From NCBI GenBank assembly GCA_028023455.1, contig JAQFVV010000036.1:4153576-4217575 (forward strand): 64,000 nucleotides of DNA, written 5' to 3'. How positions within the stretch are numbered: position 1 is the first letter of the stretch; the number at the start of each line of letters is the position of its first letter. Shown piece after piece: positions 37,115 through 47,845 of this stretch. Source of the DNA: Epiperipatus broadwayi. Its lineage: Eukaryota > Onychophora > Udeonychophora > Euonychophora > Peripatidae. The translations under genes were made by a program, and so were the position numbers. A model generated the notes under the pieces. That model worked only from the letters and a program-made list of their open reading frames with translations, did not search any database and was not told the DNA's origin.

Positions 37115-40100
37115 AACAATATTTATAAATTAATATAAATATGTATTTGTAATTATTAAATTAATATAAAAGATATGTATTTGTAACTATAATTTGTAAC
37201 TATTTTAATATGTCACATTTGTAACCATAATAAATATTTAGATAGGGGAAATTATTAATTATTAGATATATGCCTATCCAATCTGTACCATTTGTAACTA
37301 TATTAATTCATAATAGCATAGATAAAGAAATTATAGAATCACTGTGCCACTTGAAAATATCAGCATTAAAGATTCTTGGTATTTATTTATATATTGGGGC
37401 AGTCATCTGAACAATAAAACATACTGGCCATTGTCATCTAATAAAAATAATATTAAATATAGCAACTGAATAAAAGTACCCACTGTGAGATTCCTGGAGT
37501 GCCTTATGCTTATCTCCAATACTAGGTTCTTCTAACAAAGAATCCTTCCTATTCTTCTTTCCAAATATATAAGACCATTCATGGTCATATGCACACACGG
37601 GTGCTATTCATGACAACTTATAAAAAAATATATTTTATAAAACTAATATTATGAAGTTGGAAAGGGATGATATCACTCTTTATTCAGTTTAGCTAAGTAC
37701 ATGTGTTTTCCCATGAGCGCCACTAGATTGTTTTCAATCTAGATAAGTATCTATTTATAGTGTACTTGAGTTCAAACTCATTCAGTACATATTTATTACA
37801 CATGACTTGGATGACTATTGAACAAAAATGACATTCTTACATTTTATCTATATTGATAAAATTACAAGATCCCAATATTACCAAAGTTTATACTATAGAT
37901 CAAAGATTCTTATAGACATTGCTAGCTCATTAGCGTATATTGATGAACAGACATGTATAATCCTATTAATGGCTTCCAAACAAGCATGTGAAGACCATTA
38001 TTGATATTGATGGCCATTTAACTAGATTATTTATCACAATAAAGGTAATAATGATGATGATGATAATAATAATATCATAATAATGATAATAATAGTGATA
38101 TCATAATAATGATTATAATAGTGATGATGATACCAGCCATGGCTTATCAATAAACTCACAACAATAAATTCATCTTTATAAACTTATAGGCATCTATTAA
38201 AATTATCCTATTTCATACTGGGATTTAATAATACTAATGGTGATGATTGATCATCATGAATCTCTTTGCATAATATTCAATTTTCTATAAACCCCTATTT
38301 ACTAAAACATATTCATTACGCTAAACATTAAATTTAATGATTATAATTTATTAATGATGATTGATGGCGATCATAACTTTTATATAGTATTATTTGAAAC
38401 ATTTTTAACTAATAACATGATATCCATCTTTGATGAGGATGATCTAAATTCATGGACACAACACAATTTTAGCTTTCTATGTTGAACTATAATTATCAAA
38501 ATTTGGTTATTCTCAAGCATAATCCTTAAATACTTAAATATCAACATTCTAGTTTACCTATTATTTTGTGGACGCTTAATATTTGCAAGTGATTGCTCAA
38601 TATATACGAATGGTAATACTTAATAACTGCGAGCAATGATGATGAATTAAAATGATAGAATTAAGACAAAAAAAAAAAAAACAAAACACAATATTCTTAA
38701 TAATAACTCGGAAACCAATTAAGATATATAATTATATTTTATTAACACTACTACTCTTTCTTTCCTTCTTTAAAGTCAAATCGACAATTAAATAAATGGC
38801 TTATTAATATAAAAATTCATATAAGTATAAGCAAATAAACTTAATATATAGGTTTGTCATCTTTCTTGATATCTCAAAATAAGCTGACTTAAATCAATAT
38901 TAAAAAAAAATACATATTCTATAAATGCTTATTTAAGACTTTTCTTACTTATCATATCATAAAATAAATTTCAGGTGTAACTTGTATATGTTATTTCATT
39001 TCCATTCAAATGTAATGCCCTACTTTTCAATTTACCATTTTAAACTAATCATATATAACCTATTCTTTGATGTGTTTGGATAAGCAGTTACACATTCACG
39101 CATTCGGTAATGTTAACATATATGTTTAAAATGTATACCCAAAAATTACATATATAAAAATATCTTTTTCTTTTGCAACCTTATAGCGAAAGAAAATAAA
39201 ATACATATATTAATTTTTAATATGCAACAAGATAAAATAAAAATAAAAAACATTATAAATGCATATATCTATAGGTTGCTCATTATCATTAACAACTGAA
39301 GAACAATTAAAAAAAAAAACATTTCAACATTACAATATATAATAAAAAAAAATAATAAAAAAAATAATGAAAATTTAAGTTTAAAGATTTAAACTATGTT
39401 TGTGCTATGTTGTGAGATATTGCAAATAACTATAGATAAACAAGTCTTTAATGTTTCTGTATCAAAAAAGAAAATTGCTTTGACCAGTAAATTAAGGTTT
39501 ACTTTTAATAAGTAAAAGAATAAAATCGGTTAAAGAAAGTTCATATTTACCCGTCTACTTTTTACTTCTTATTAATGTCCTGAGTTTGAATTTTCAGACT
39601 GCTTTTCTTTGCTCACCAACAACAACAAAAAAAAAAAGAAAGTTATTGCAGATACTTTTAAGATAATGCTGAATCAATTGACTTTGCTTGTTTCTTCAAT
39701 TCCATTATTATTCACTGTTGATTGGCTTCCTTCTACCATTTAAAAAAAAGTTATTATAAGTACTTTGAATAAGTAGGTACCGGTGGATTTGCTTGTCTCT
39801 CTCCTTTAAAAAAAATAATTGCTGTTGACACTTTAGATGATTGAGGTAAATCAACAAAAATTTGATTTATGGCTTCAAACTTGGTTCTACATGGCTGTTA
39901 TAGATTTTCTCTTCCTCCTATTTCCTCTTCTCCATTCATTCGAAGGTAATGAGCTTTTAATAAGCCAGGAACTAGAAACAAAGCATTCCATATAGCTTGT
40001 GTGGTTGGCTTCAAAATCTATCATTTTGTTGGTTATTACTGGATACATGACTTCATAGACAGATCAGCGATTTTGACTCATTCTGTATTAACCAGGAAGC

Positions 40101-41093
40101 AGAAAAAATGGTTTAGCAATGCAGAGGCATAGTATTATGCATAACCAAATATGTTAATATCATTTTTATATAATTATTACTAACTTATAATAAATTCAAT
40201 CTTGTTCCATTTCTCTCCTCTTCTTTAATATTGCTGGAAATTGCTTTATATAAACGCACATTTCATTTGCTCTCTTTTTTTTTCAACTTTCAAAGAGTGA
40301 GAAAAAAAAATTAAAGCGTTCACTCTCTTTTAAAAAAAAATCCGAGCTTACATTTCTGCTTAAGAATAATAACAAGGAAGGACCGACTGAGTTGAGTCTC
40401 AAAATAATAATAATAATTTGAGTGACTCTCACTCTAAAAAAAATTAATGACTAACTCATCATCTCTTTAAAAAAAATTTAAGACTAACTGATCATCTCTC
40501 TAAAAAAATTTATGACTGACTGATCATCTCTTTAAAAAAATTTAAGACTGACTGATTAAAAAAATTGTTTTAATCATTTATATCGCGAATTTCAACCAAA
40601 GAAAAAAAAAACATCTGGAAATCTTTATCTTAAAAAAAAAATCAAAGCTTCACAAGTTTGACGTCGGTCACAATCAATAAAGACTTAAAATTGATCGCTA
40701 TCGTTATCTACATCAAAGCACCTCTTTTGTAAAAATAATCTTAAGATACAGATAACAACAAACCTGGAATCTATAGCCATCAGGAATAAGTGTAAAAGCA
40801 TCTTTGTGTTTGTACAGATCTATTCATTGTTTCACACGTGTACAATTTTTTTATCTCCTAATCTAACAATCTTAATTGCCTTATTTCACACTTTTCTGAT
40901 TTACTCTATTTTAACAAAATGAAAGTTAAATAAATTTAACACATATTATTTAATAAAAAAATATTATATAATAAATCACAAAAAGAACTGCTTATTCATA
41001 ATAATAAATCTATACATATAAATCTCTGTATGTATAAAAGAATAAAAAAATTTTTTTTTTTAAATAATTGAATACTATATATATATATCTACA
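37112..41093 (-). repeat. left LTR (3' LTR of the minus-strand element)
   Basis: 3,982 bp, beginning TGTAACAATATTT and ending ATATATCTACA on the plus strand, that is TG...CA on the minus strand as well. It contains an ATG/ATA-rich simple sequence (38,047-38,130), poly-A/T runs and a four-unit tandem repeat (40,430-40,565). No ORF of note. Confidence 0.95.
40430..40567. repeat. tandem repeat in the LTR, about 33-bp units
   Basis: Four imperfect units of the form CATCTCT(C/T)TAAAAAAATTT(A)AGACTGACTGAT. On the minus strand they lie about 530-660 nt into the LTR, where U3 enhancers of retroelements often form tandem repeats. The copy in the other LTR is at 47,155-47,292. The regulatory role is inferred. 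Confidence 0.7.
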
Positions 41094-41107
41094 TTTGCCT
41101 CACCCCC
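41094..41107 (-). promoter_or_regulatory. polypurine tract
   Basis: Minus strand GGGGGTGAGGCAAA lies immediately before the 3' LTR start TGTAG. Position and purine content (one T) fit the primer for plus-strand DNA synthesis. Confidence 0.82.
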
Positions 41108-41145
41108 AAACAAAAAAAAAAATTTTGAATATAAAAAAAAATTGC

Positions 41146-42135
41146 TTAGGTCATGAGTGCCATTGGTTTTAGGCTACGTACATTATATGTGCCTTTTACT
41201 CCTTCTGACGATTCTAGTACAAATGCATTTTCCCCTTTTCTTTCCTTGAGCATGAATGGCCCTTCATATATATTATAGAACTTTTTGAAGGTATGCTTCT
41301 GCGGGTCGCTATTTTGCATTTGCTGATGGGAATCATTCCCAGGCCTACCTATGTTTGGTTTACTAGGTTTCATGGGATAGTGTCGGCCTAATTGGTTGTT
41401 TATAATCCTAATGGTGGAGATCTTATAACTATATCTCTCCTCCATCCTAGAATAACCTTTCATTTTCCTTTCTGCAACTCCCAGGGCATCCAATAGGTCT
41501 GCCACTCTCATTGGGGAGTACACATCATCCACTATCATATATATATTCCCAGGCATTCCTATGTTTGGTTTGCCAGGTTTTGTGGGAAATTGTCTGCCTA
41601 ACTGGTTTGTTCCCATTCTCATATTGGAGACTTTATAGCCATAGCTCTCCTCCTCTCTATGATAACTTTCAGCTATCCTTTTGGTAGCTCCCAATGTCTC
41701 AAACTTGTCTGCTACATTTACTGGGGCATATACATCAGCAGCTATCTTTAATTCTAAGAAACTAGCTTTACTGACTACATCTTTCCTGAGGTCAATTTGT
41801 TCCTGTACAGTGGCTACCTTTATTTCTAGGTTATGTATCTCACTGTATATATCCTCTTTGGGATTACATTGTTCTTGAACAGCAGCTACCTCATCATTTT
41901 CATATAGCTTGATTACAGTCACACAACTCTTGACTTCTATCATACATATCTTTACATCCCATTTCTCTTGACTGGCTGTCCATGCCTTACATATATTTCT
42001 TCCTAGGTTTTCTATTTTTTGAGTTTGTTGACTTATATCTAGCTTCATTTCCTGAGCTTGTTGGTCTAGTTTATTATCTAGCCTTTGAGATTGTTCATCA
42101 AATTTCTGATTTATCTCTTGTTTCATTTCCTTCAT
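41146..42135 (-). CDS. chimeric Gag / integrase-tail ORF of the LARD-like element
   Basis: 329 codons, open throughout. Residues 1-45 form a Gln/Lys-rich coiled coil (KFDEQSQRLDNKLDQQ) of the type that begins Gag in many Ty3-like elements. Residues about 85-145 hold two VQEQ...LExK repeats. Residues about 145-280 are two tandem copies of a 70-residue unit: VADKFETLG...GYKVSNMR...NQLGRQFP...KPNIGMPGN and VADLLDALG...SYKISTIR...NQLGRHYP...KPNIGRPGN. The end, FYNIYEGPFMLKERKG, ENAFVLES and GTYNVRSLKP, is the terminal module of a Ty3-type integrase. Capsid core, protease, RT and integrase catalytic core are all absent. A large internal deletion appears to have fused the two ends of a polyprotein, and the frame was kept open. 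Whether it is translated is unknown. Confidence 0.72.
   Translation of the reverse strand: MKEMKQEINQKFDEQSQRLDNKLDQQAQEMKLDISQQTQKIENLGRNICKAWTASQEKWDVKICMIEVKSCVTVIKLYENDEVAAVQEQCNPKEDIYSEIHNLEIKVATVQEQIDLRKDVVSKASFLELKIAADVYAPVNVADKFETLGATKRIAESYHREEESYGYKVSNMRMGTNQLGRQFPTKPGKPNIGMPGNIYMIVDDVYSPMRVADLLDALGVAERKMKGYSRMEERYSYKISTIRIINNQLGRHYPMKPSKPNIGRPGNDSHQQMQNSDPQKHTFKKFYNIYEGPFMLKERKGENAFVLESSEGVKGTYNVRSLKPMALMT
41340..41749 (-). repeat. 209-bp tandem duplication inside the ORF
   Basis: 41,340-41,539 and 41,549-41,749 align with a 209-bp offset (shared CCCAGGCxTxCCTATGTTTG and AATTGTCTGCCTAA/AGTGTCGGCCTAA positions). They encode the two 70-residue units and are clearly diverged. The duplication is therefore much older than the LTR pair. 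Confidence 0.8.
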
Positions 42136-42271
42136 CTCTTGTGATTGTTGATCAAATTTATTATCAAATTTCTGATTTATTTCTTGTGATTTTGGTTCAT
42201 GCCCTCTTTCATTTCCTTCATCTCTTGTGATTGTTGATCAAATTTATTATCAAATTTCTGATTTATTTCTT
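42124..42271 (-). repeat. 86-bp tandem duplication that splits the reading frame
   Basis: CATTTCCTTCATCTCTTGTG and the next 42 bp occur at 42,124 and again at 42,210. The 86-bp period is not a multiple of three. The coiled-coil coding segment is therefore repeated in another frame, separating the first Gag ORF (42,177-42,365) from the main ORF. Confidence 0.85.
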
Positions 42272-42365
42272 TAAACTGTAACATCATTATTTGCAACCAC
42301 TCTGGTTGGCTTTGCTTCTCTACTTCCATTCCCTCAATAGTTAATTCCTTTTCTGGCTCCATCAT
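42177..42365 (-). pseudogene. N-terminal Gag fragment of the LARD-like element
   Basis: 62 codons, starting MMEPEKELTIEGMEVEKQ and running into KEINQKFDNKFDQQSQEMKE. This is a short acidic lead followed by a coiled coil, as at the Gag start of Ty3-like elements. It then reads a few codons out of frame and stops inside the 86-bp duplication. It most likely was the true 5' end of the 41,146-42,135 ORF before the duplication. The ATG lies about 1.5 kb after the primer-binding site. Confidence 0.65.
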
Positions 42366-43851
42366 AAATTTATAAAATATTTATATTACTTATTTCTGTT
42401 TGATTTAGTATATTCTGATTTATTCTGTTCTGATTTATTGTTCTGCTCCCTGATTTCCTATACATCCAGAGTCAAACACCTTTATCTATCCTCATATACC
42501 TTAAAATTTTCAACCACTCTTTCTCAGCCATAATTCTCCCCATCAATCTATCTATATCTTTAGTGCCTTTAATTAACTTAACCTCCATCATCACTCTTTT
42601 TCCTTTACCTATATATGATTGATAAAGTATGAGGTCATAGTACTATTTAAAACATTTATTTAAGAAAAAGCTATCTCTGTATTAGTGTGTCCTTTTTATG
42701 CCATCATTTATCTAGTTTTTCATGCTTTTATAAAACTTAACTCTCTCTATGCCCTTTTTAATACACTAAGCAAAAAAAGAAAAATTACTTATATAACATA
42801 TGTGCTAGATTTATAACAGAGTTCATGTCTCAAGTCATTTATATACTCATCTATCCTTCTAGAGATCTGACAGATATTGACAGCCAAAAGAATGATTAGC
42901 AATTCACAATCATGAGATAGACAAAAGAATTCAATCACTGCACTTAAAGCACACAATGCTCCATGAACACTCAGATGATCACCCCAATTCAATCACTCTA
43001 AGCTACTACAACCCATAATAGTTTATTGCAAACATTGTTGCATTGCCCTGCTTACTTCCAAGTCTTAGGGGCTTTAATTTGTCAAATACTGCCTTGCTTA
43101 TTTTTAAAGTCTTAGAGGCAACAATTATATATCAGTAAAACAAAATACTGCCTTGCTCTCTCTGGAGTCTTAGAGGCGAAATATTATGTATCAGAAAAAT
43201 TATGCCTTGCTCTCTCTGGAGTCTTAGAGGCGAAATCATGGCAGGCCTACTGTTAACTGCTTCATGATAAAACAACTGATATTATAATCTGGGTTGGAGC
43301 AGTGAATGAGATAAATCAATCACCAGTGGCATGAATACATCACATTCTCAAGGCAATGACAAAAATTCTCCATCCATCATCACAACCGTAACACAACCAA
43401 CCAAACTCCAACAATCAAATATCCAATCCAACCTCCAAAATCATAAATTTTCTATAACACAAACTTTTCAAATATGAACAAAATTATTATTCCACACTTC
43501 AAGGCTATTAATATTTCTATGCTTATTTAATTGATAAGCAAAATATATATAAAAAAAAAACAGTGTTATTAACTTTAACACATTATAAGTTGTGATATCA
43601 TTATATTTTAAAAATTGAAACTAAGCTCTATAATGACTGTATTCATTTATCATCATCAAAAATGCAATAACAGTAATCATCATCATCTAAACATCAGGCC
43701 AAAATATTTGTATACACTAATAATAAAAAAATTGCACAGAAAAAAAATATTCTTTTTTTTTTTTTTTTTAAACTATACATCTGTCATCACTATATACTAC
43801 CCATCTCTCATGTATGTGGGGTATTTCAAGCCATTATTTGGCTTATTTCGA
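42366..43851 (-). other. leader (5' untranslated part) of the LARD-like element
   Basis: 1.5 kb between the primer-binding site and the first Gag ATG. It has no long frame with a domain and contains the 50-60-bp tandem repeat described separately. A T18 run lies near 43,755. Confidence 0.7.
43040..43242 (-). repeat. leader tandem repeat, four units of 50-60 bp
   Basis: Each unit carries, on the plus strand, TGCCTTGCTCTCTCTGGAGT then CTTAGAGGCGAAAT; the first two are more diverged. On the minus strand the core is AAGACTCCAGAGAGAGCAAG. Similar cores occur three times at 62,190-62,350 in the other LTR element, on its coding strand. Confidence 0.75.
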
Positions 43852-43869
43852 GCCCTAGTTGGTGCGCCA
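43847..43869 (-). promoter_or_regulatory. primer-binding site, complementary to a tRNA 3' end
   Basis: Minus strand TGGCGCACCAACTAGGGC, two bases after the 5' LTR. Read on the plus strand it is a textbook tRNA 3' end: T-loop TTCGAGC, T-stem CCTAG, acceptor strand TTGGTGC, discriminator G, then CCA. The complementarity runs 23 nt back to the T-loop and then stops. The tRNA species is not identified; G73 limits the choice. Confidence 0.88.
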
Positions 43870-43871
43870 TT

Positions 43872-46800
43872 TGTAACAATATTTATAAATTAATATAAAT
43901 ATGTATTTGTAATTATTAAATTAATATAAAAGATATGTATTTGTAACTATAATTTGTAACTATTTTAATATGTCACATTTGTAACCATAATAAATATTTA
44001 GATAGGGGAAATTATTAATTATTAGATATATGCCTATCCAATCTGTACCATTTGTAACTATATTAATTCATCATAGCATAGATAAAGAAATTATAGAATC
44101 ACTGTGCCACTTGAAAATATCAGCATTAAAGATTCTTGGTATTTATTTATATATTGGGGCAGTCATCTGAACAATAAAACATACTGGCCATTGTCATCTA
44201 ATAAAAATAATATTAAATATAGCAACTGAATAAAAGTACCCACTGTGAGATTCCTGGAGTGCCTTATGCTTATCTCCAATACTAGGTTCTTCTAACAAAG
44301 AATCCTTCCTATTCTTCTTTCCAAATATATAAGACCATTCATGGTCATATGCACACACGGGTGCTATTCATGACAACTTATAAAAAAATATATTTTATAA
44401 AACTAATATTATGAAGTTGGAAAGGGATGATATCACTCTTTATTCAGTTTAGCTAAGTACATGTGTTTTCCCATGAGCGCCACTAGATTGTTTTCAATCT
44501 AGATAAGTATCTATTTATAGTGTACTTGAGTTCAAACTCATTCAGTACATATTTATTACACATGACTTGGATGACTATTGAACAAAAATGACATTCTTAC
44601 ATTTTATCTATATTGATAAAATTACAAGATCCCAATATTACCAAAGTTTATACTATAGATCAAAGATTCTTATAGACATTGCTAGCTCATTAGCGTATAT
44701 TGATGAACAGACATGTATAATCCTATTAATGGCTTCCAAACAAGCATGTGAAGACCATTATTGATATTGATGGCCATTTAACTAGATTATTTATCACAAT
44801 AAAGGTAATAATGATGATGATGATAATAATAATATCATAATAATGATAATAATAGTGATATCATAATAATGATTATAATAGTGATGATGATACCAGCCAT
44901 GGCTTATCAATAAACTCACAACAATAAATTCATCTTTATAAACTTATAGGCATCTATTAAAATTATCCTATTTCATACTGGGATTTAATAATACTAATGG
45001 TGATGATTGATCATCATGAATCTCTTTGCATAATATTCAATTTTCTATAAACCCCTATTTACTAAAATATATTCATTACGCTAAACATTAAATTTAATGA
45101 TTATAATTTATTAATGATGATTGATGGCGATCATAACTTTTATATAGTATTATTTGAAACATTTTTAACTAATAACATGATATCCATCTTTGATGAGGAT
45201 GATCTAAATTCATGGACACAACACAATTTTAGCTTTCTATGTTGAACTATAATTATCAAAATTTGGTTATTCTCAAGCATAATCCTTAAATACTTAAATA
45301 TCAACATTCTAGTTTACCTATTATTTTGCGGACGCTTAATATTTGCAAGTGATTGCTCAATATATACGAATGGTAATACTTAATAACTGCGAGCAATGAT
45401 GATGAATTAAAATGATAGAATTAAGACAAAAAAAAAAAAAACACAATATTCTTAATAATAACTCGGAAACCAATTAAGATATATAATTATATTTTATTAA
45501 CACTACTACTCTTTCTTTCCTTCTTTAAAGTCAAATCGACAATTAAATAAATGGCTTATTAATATAAAAATTCATATAAGTATAAGCAAATAAACTTAAT
45601 ATATAGGTTTGTCATCTTTCTTGATATCTCAAAATAAGCTGACTTAAATCAATATTAAAAAAAAATACATATTCTATAAATGCTTATTTAAGACTTTTCT
45701 TACTTATCATATCATAAAATAAATTTCAGGTGTAACTTGTATATGTTATTTCATTTCCATTCAAATGTAATGCCCTACTTTTCAATTTACCATTTTAAAC
45801 TAATCATATATAACCTATTCTTTGATGTGTTTGGATAAGCAGTTACACATTCACGCATTCGGTAATGTTAACATATATGTTTAAAATGTATACCCATAAA
45901 TTACATATATAAAAATATCTTTTTCTTTTGCAACCTTATAGCGAAAGAAAATAAAATACATATATTAATTTTTAATATGCAACAAGATAAAATAAAAATA
46001 AAAAACATTATAAATGCATATATCTATAGGTTGCTCATTATCATTAACAACTGAAGAACAATTAAAAAAAAAAAACATTTCAACATTACAATATATAATA
46101 AAAAAATAAAAAAAAATAATGAAAAATTTAAGTTTAAAGATTTAAACTATGTTTGTGCTATGTTGTGAGATATTGCAAATAACTATAGATAAACAAGTCT
46201 TTAATGTTTCTGTATCAAAAAAAGAAAATTGCTTTGACCAGTAAATTAAGGTTTACTTTTAATAAGTAAAAGAATAAAATCGGTTAAAGAAAGTTCATAT
46301 TTACCCGTCTACTTTTTACTTCTTATTAATGTCCTGAGTTTGAATTTTCAGACTGCTTTTCTTTGCTCACCAACAACAACAACAAAAAAAAAGAAAGTTA
46401 TTGCAGATACTTTTAAGATAATGCTGAATCAATTGACTTTGCTTGTTTCTTCAATTCCATTATTATTCACTGTTGATTGGCTTCCTTCTACCATTTAAAA
46501 AAAAAGTTATTATAAGTACTTTGAATAAGTAGGTACCGGTGGATTTGCTTGTCTCTCTCCTTTAAAAAAAATAATTGCTGTTGACACTTTAGATGATTGA
46601 GGTAAATCAACAAAAATTTGATTTATGGCTTCAAACTTGGTTCTACATGGTTGTTATAGATTTTCTTTTCCTCCTATTTCCTCTTCTCCATTCATTCGAA
46701 GGTAATGAGCTTTTAATAAGCCAGGAACTAGAAACAAAGCATTCCATATAGCTTGTGTGGTTGGCTTCAAAATCTATCATTTTGTTGGTTATTACTGGAT

Positions 46801-47822
46801 ACATGACTTCATAGACAGATCAGCGATTTTGACTCATTCTGTATTAACCAGGAAGCAGAAAAAATGGTTTAGCAATGCAGAGGCATAGTATTATGCATAA
46901 CCAAATATGTTAATATCATTTTTTATAATTATTACTAACTTATAATAAATTCAATCTTGTTCCATTTCTCTCCTCTTCTTTAATATTGCTGGAAATTGCT
47001 TTATATAAACGCACATTTCATTTGCTCTTTTTTTTTTCAACTTTCAAAGAGTGAGAAAAAAAAAATTAAAGCATTCGCTTACATTTCTGCTTAAGAATAA
47101 TAACAAGGAAGGACCGACTGAGTTGAGTCTCAAAATAATAATAATAATTTGAGTGACTCTCACTCTAAAAAAAATTAATGACTAACTCATCATCTCTTAA
47201 AAAAAAAATTTAAGACCAACTGATCATCTCTCTAAAAAAATTTATGACTGACTGATCATCTCTCTAAAAAAATTTATGACTGACTGATTAAAAAAATTGT
47301 TTCAATCATTTATATCGCGAATTTCAACCAAAGAAAAAAAAAACATCTGGAAATCTTTATCTTAAAAAAAAAATCAAAGCTTCACAAGTTTGACGTCAGT
47401 CACAATCAATAAAGACTTAAAATTGATCGCTATCGTTATCTACATCAAAGCACCTCTTTTGTAAAAATAATCTTAAGATACAGATAACAACAAACCTGGA
47501 ATCTATAGCCATCAGGAATAAGTGTAAAAGCATCTTTGTGTTTGTACAGATCTATTCATTGTTTCACACGTGTACAATTTTTTTATCTTCTTATCTAACA
47601 ATCTTAATTGCCTTATTTCACACTTTTCTGATTTACTCTATTTTAACAAAATGAAAGTTAAATAAATTTAACACATATTATTTAATAAAAAAATATTATA
47701 TAATAAATCACAAAAAGAACTGCTTATTCATAATAATAAATCTATACATATAAATCTCTGTATGTATAAAAGAATAAAAAAAATTTTTTTTTAAATAATT
47801 GAATACTATATATATATCTACA
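43872..47822 (-). repeat. right LTR (5' LTR of the minus-strand element)
   Basis: 3,951 bp, nearly identical to 37,112-41,093. Differences include a 24-bp deletion near 47,073, several single substitutions and homopolymer length changes. On the minus strand it is expected to contain the promoter. Confidence 0.95.
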
Positions 47823-47845
47823 ATATATATATATATATATATATG

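Larger units (their letters stand above)
37112..47822 (-). mobile_element. LARD-like LTR retrotransposon with giant LTRs
   Basis: 10.7 kb, structurally complete: two direct repeats of 3,982 and 3,951 bp, both TGTAAC...TCTACA on the plus strand, flank a 2,778-bp interior. On the minus strand the order is 5' LTR (right copy), primer-binding site, 1.5-kb leader with tandem repeats, one chimeric ORF, polypurine tract, 3' LTR (left copy). No reverse transcriptase, RNase H, protease or integrase core is present, so it must be moved by another element's enzymes. The LTRs differ by roughly 20 substitutions by eye, a 24-bp deletion near 47,073 and poly-A length changes, so the insertion is recent. LTRs longer than the interior recall plant LARDs (family knowledge). 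Confidence 0.93.

Noticed and set aside
38047-38130. CRISPR-like or satellite array in the LTR
   Set aside because: It is an ATG/ATA simple-sequence tract without constant repeats and spacers, and it is duplicated only because it lies in the LTR.
41681-41878. Plus-strand frames inside the LARD-like element (also 41,982-42,230 and 43,615-43,893)
   Set aside because: Antisense shadows of the Gag-like ORF, or frames spanning the leader and LTR edge.
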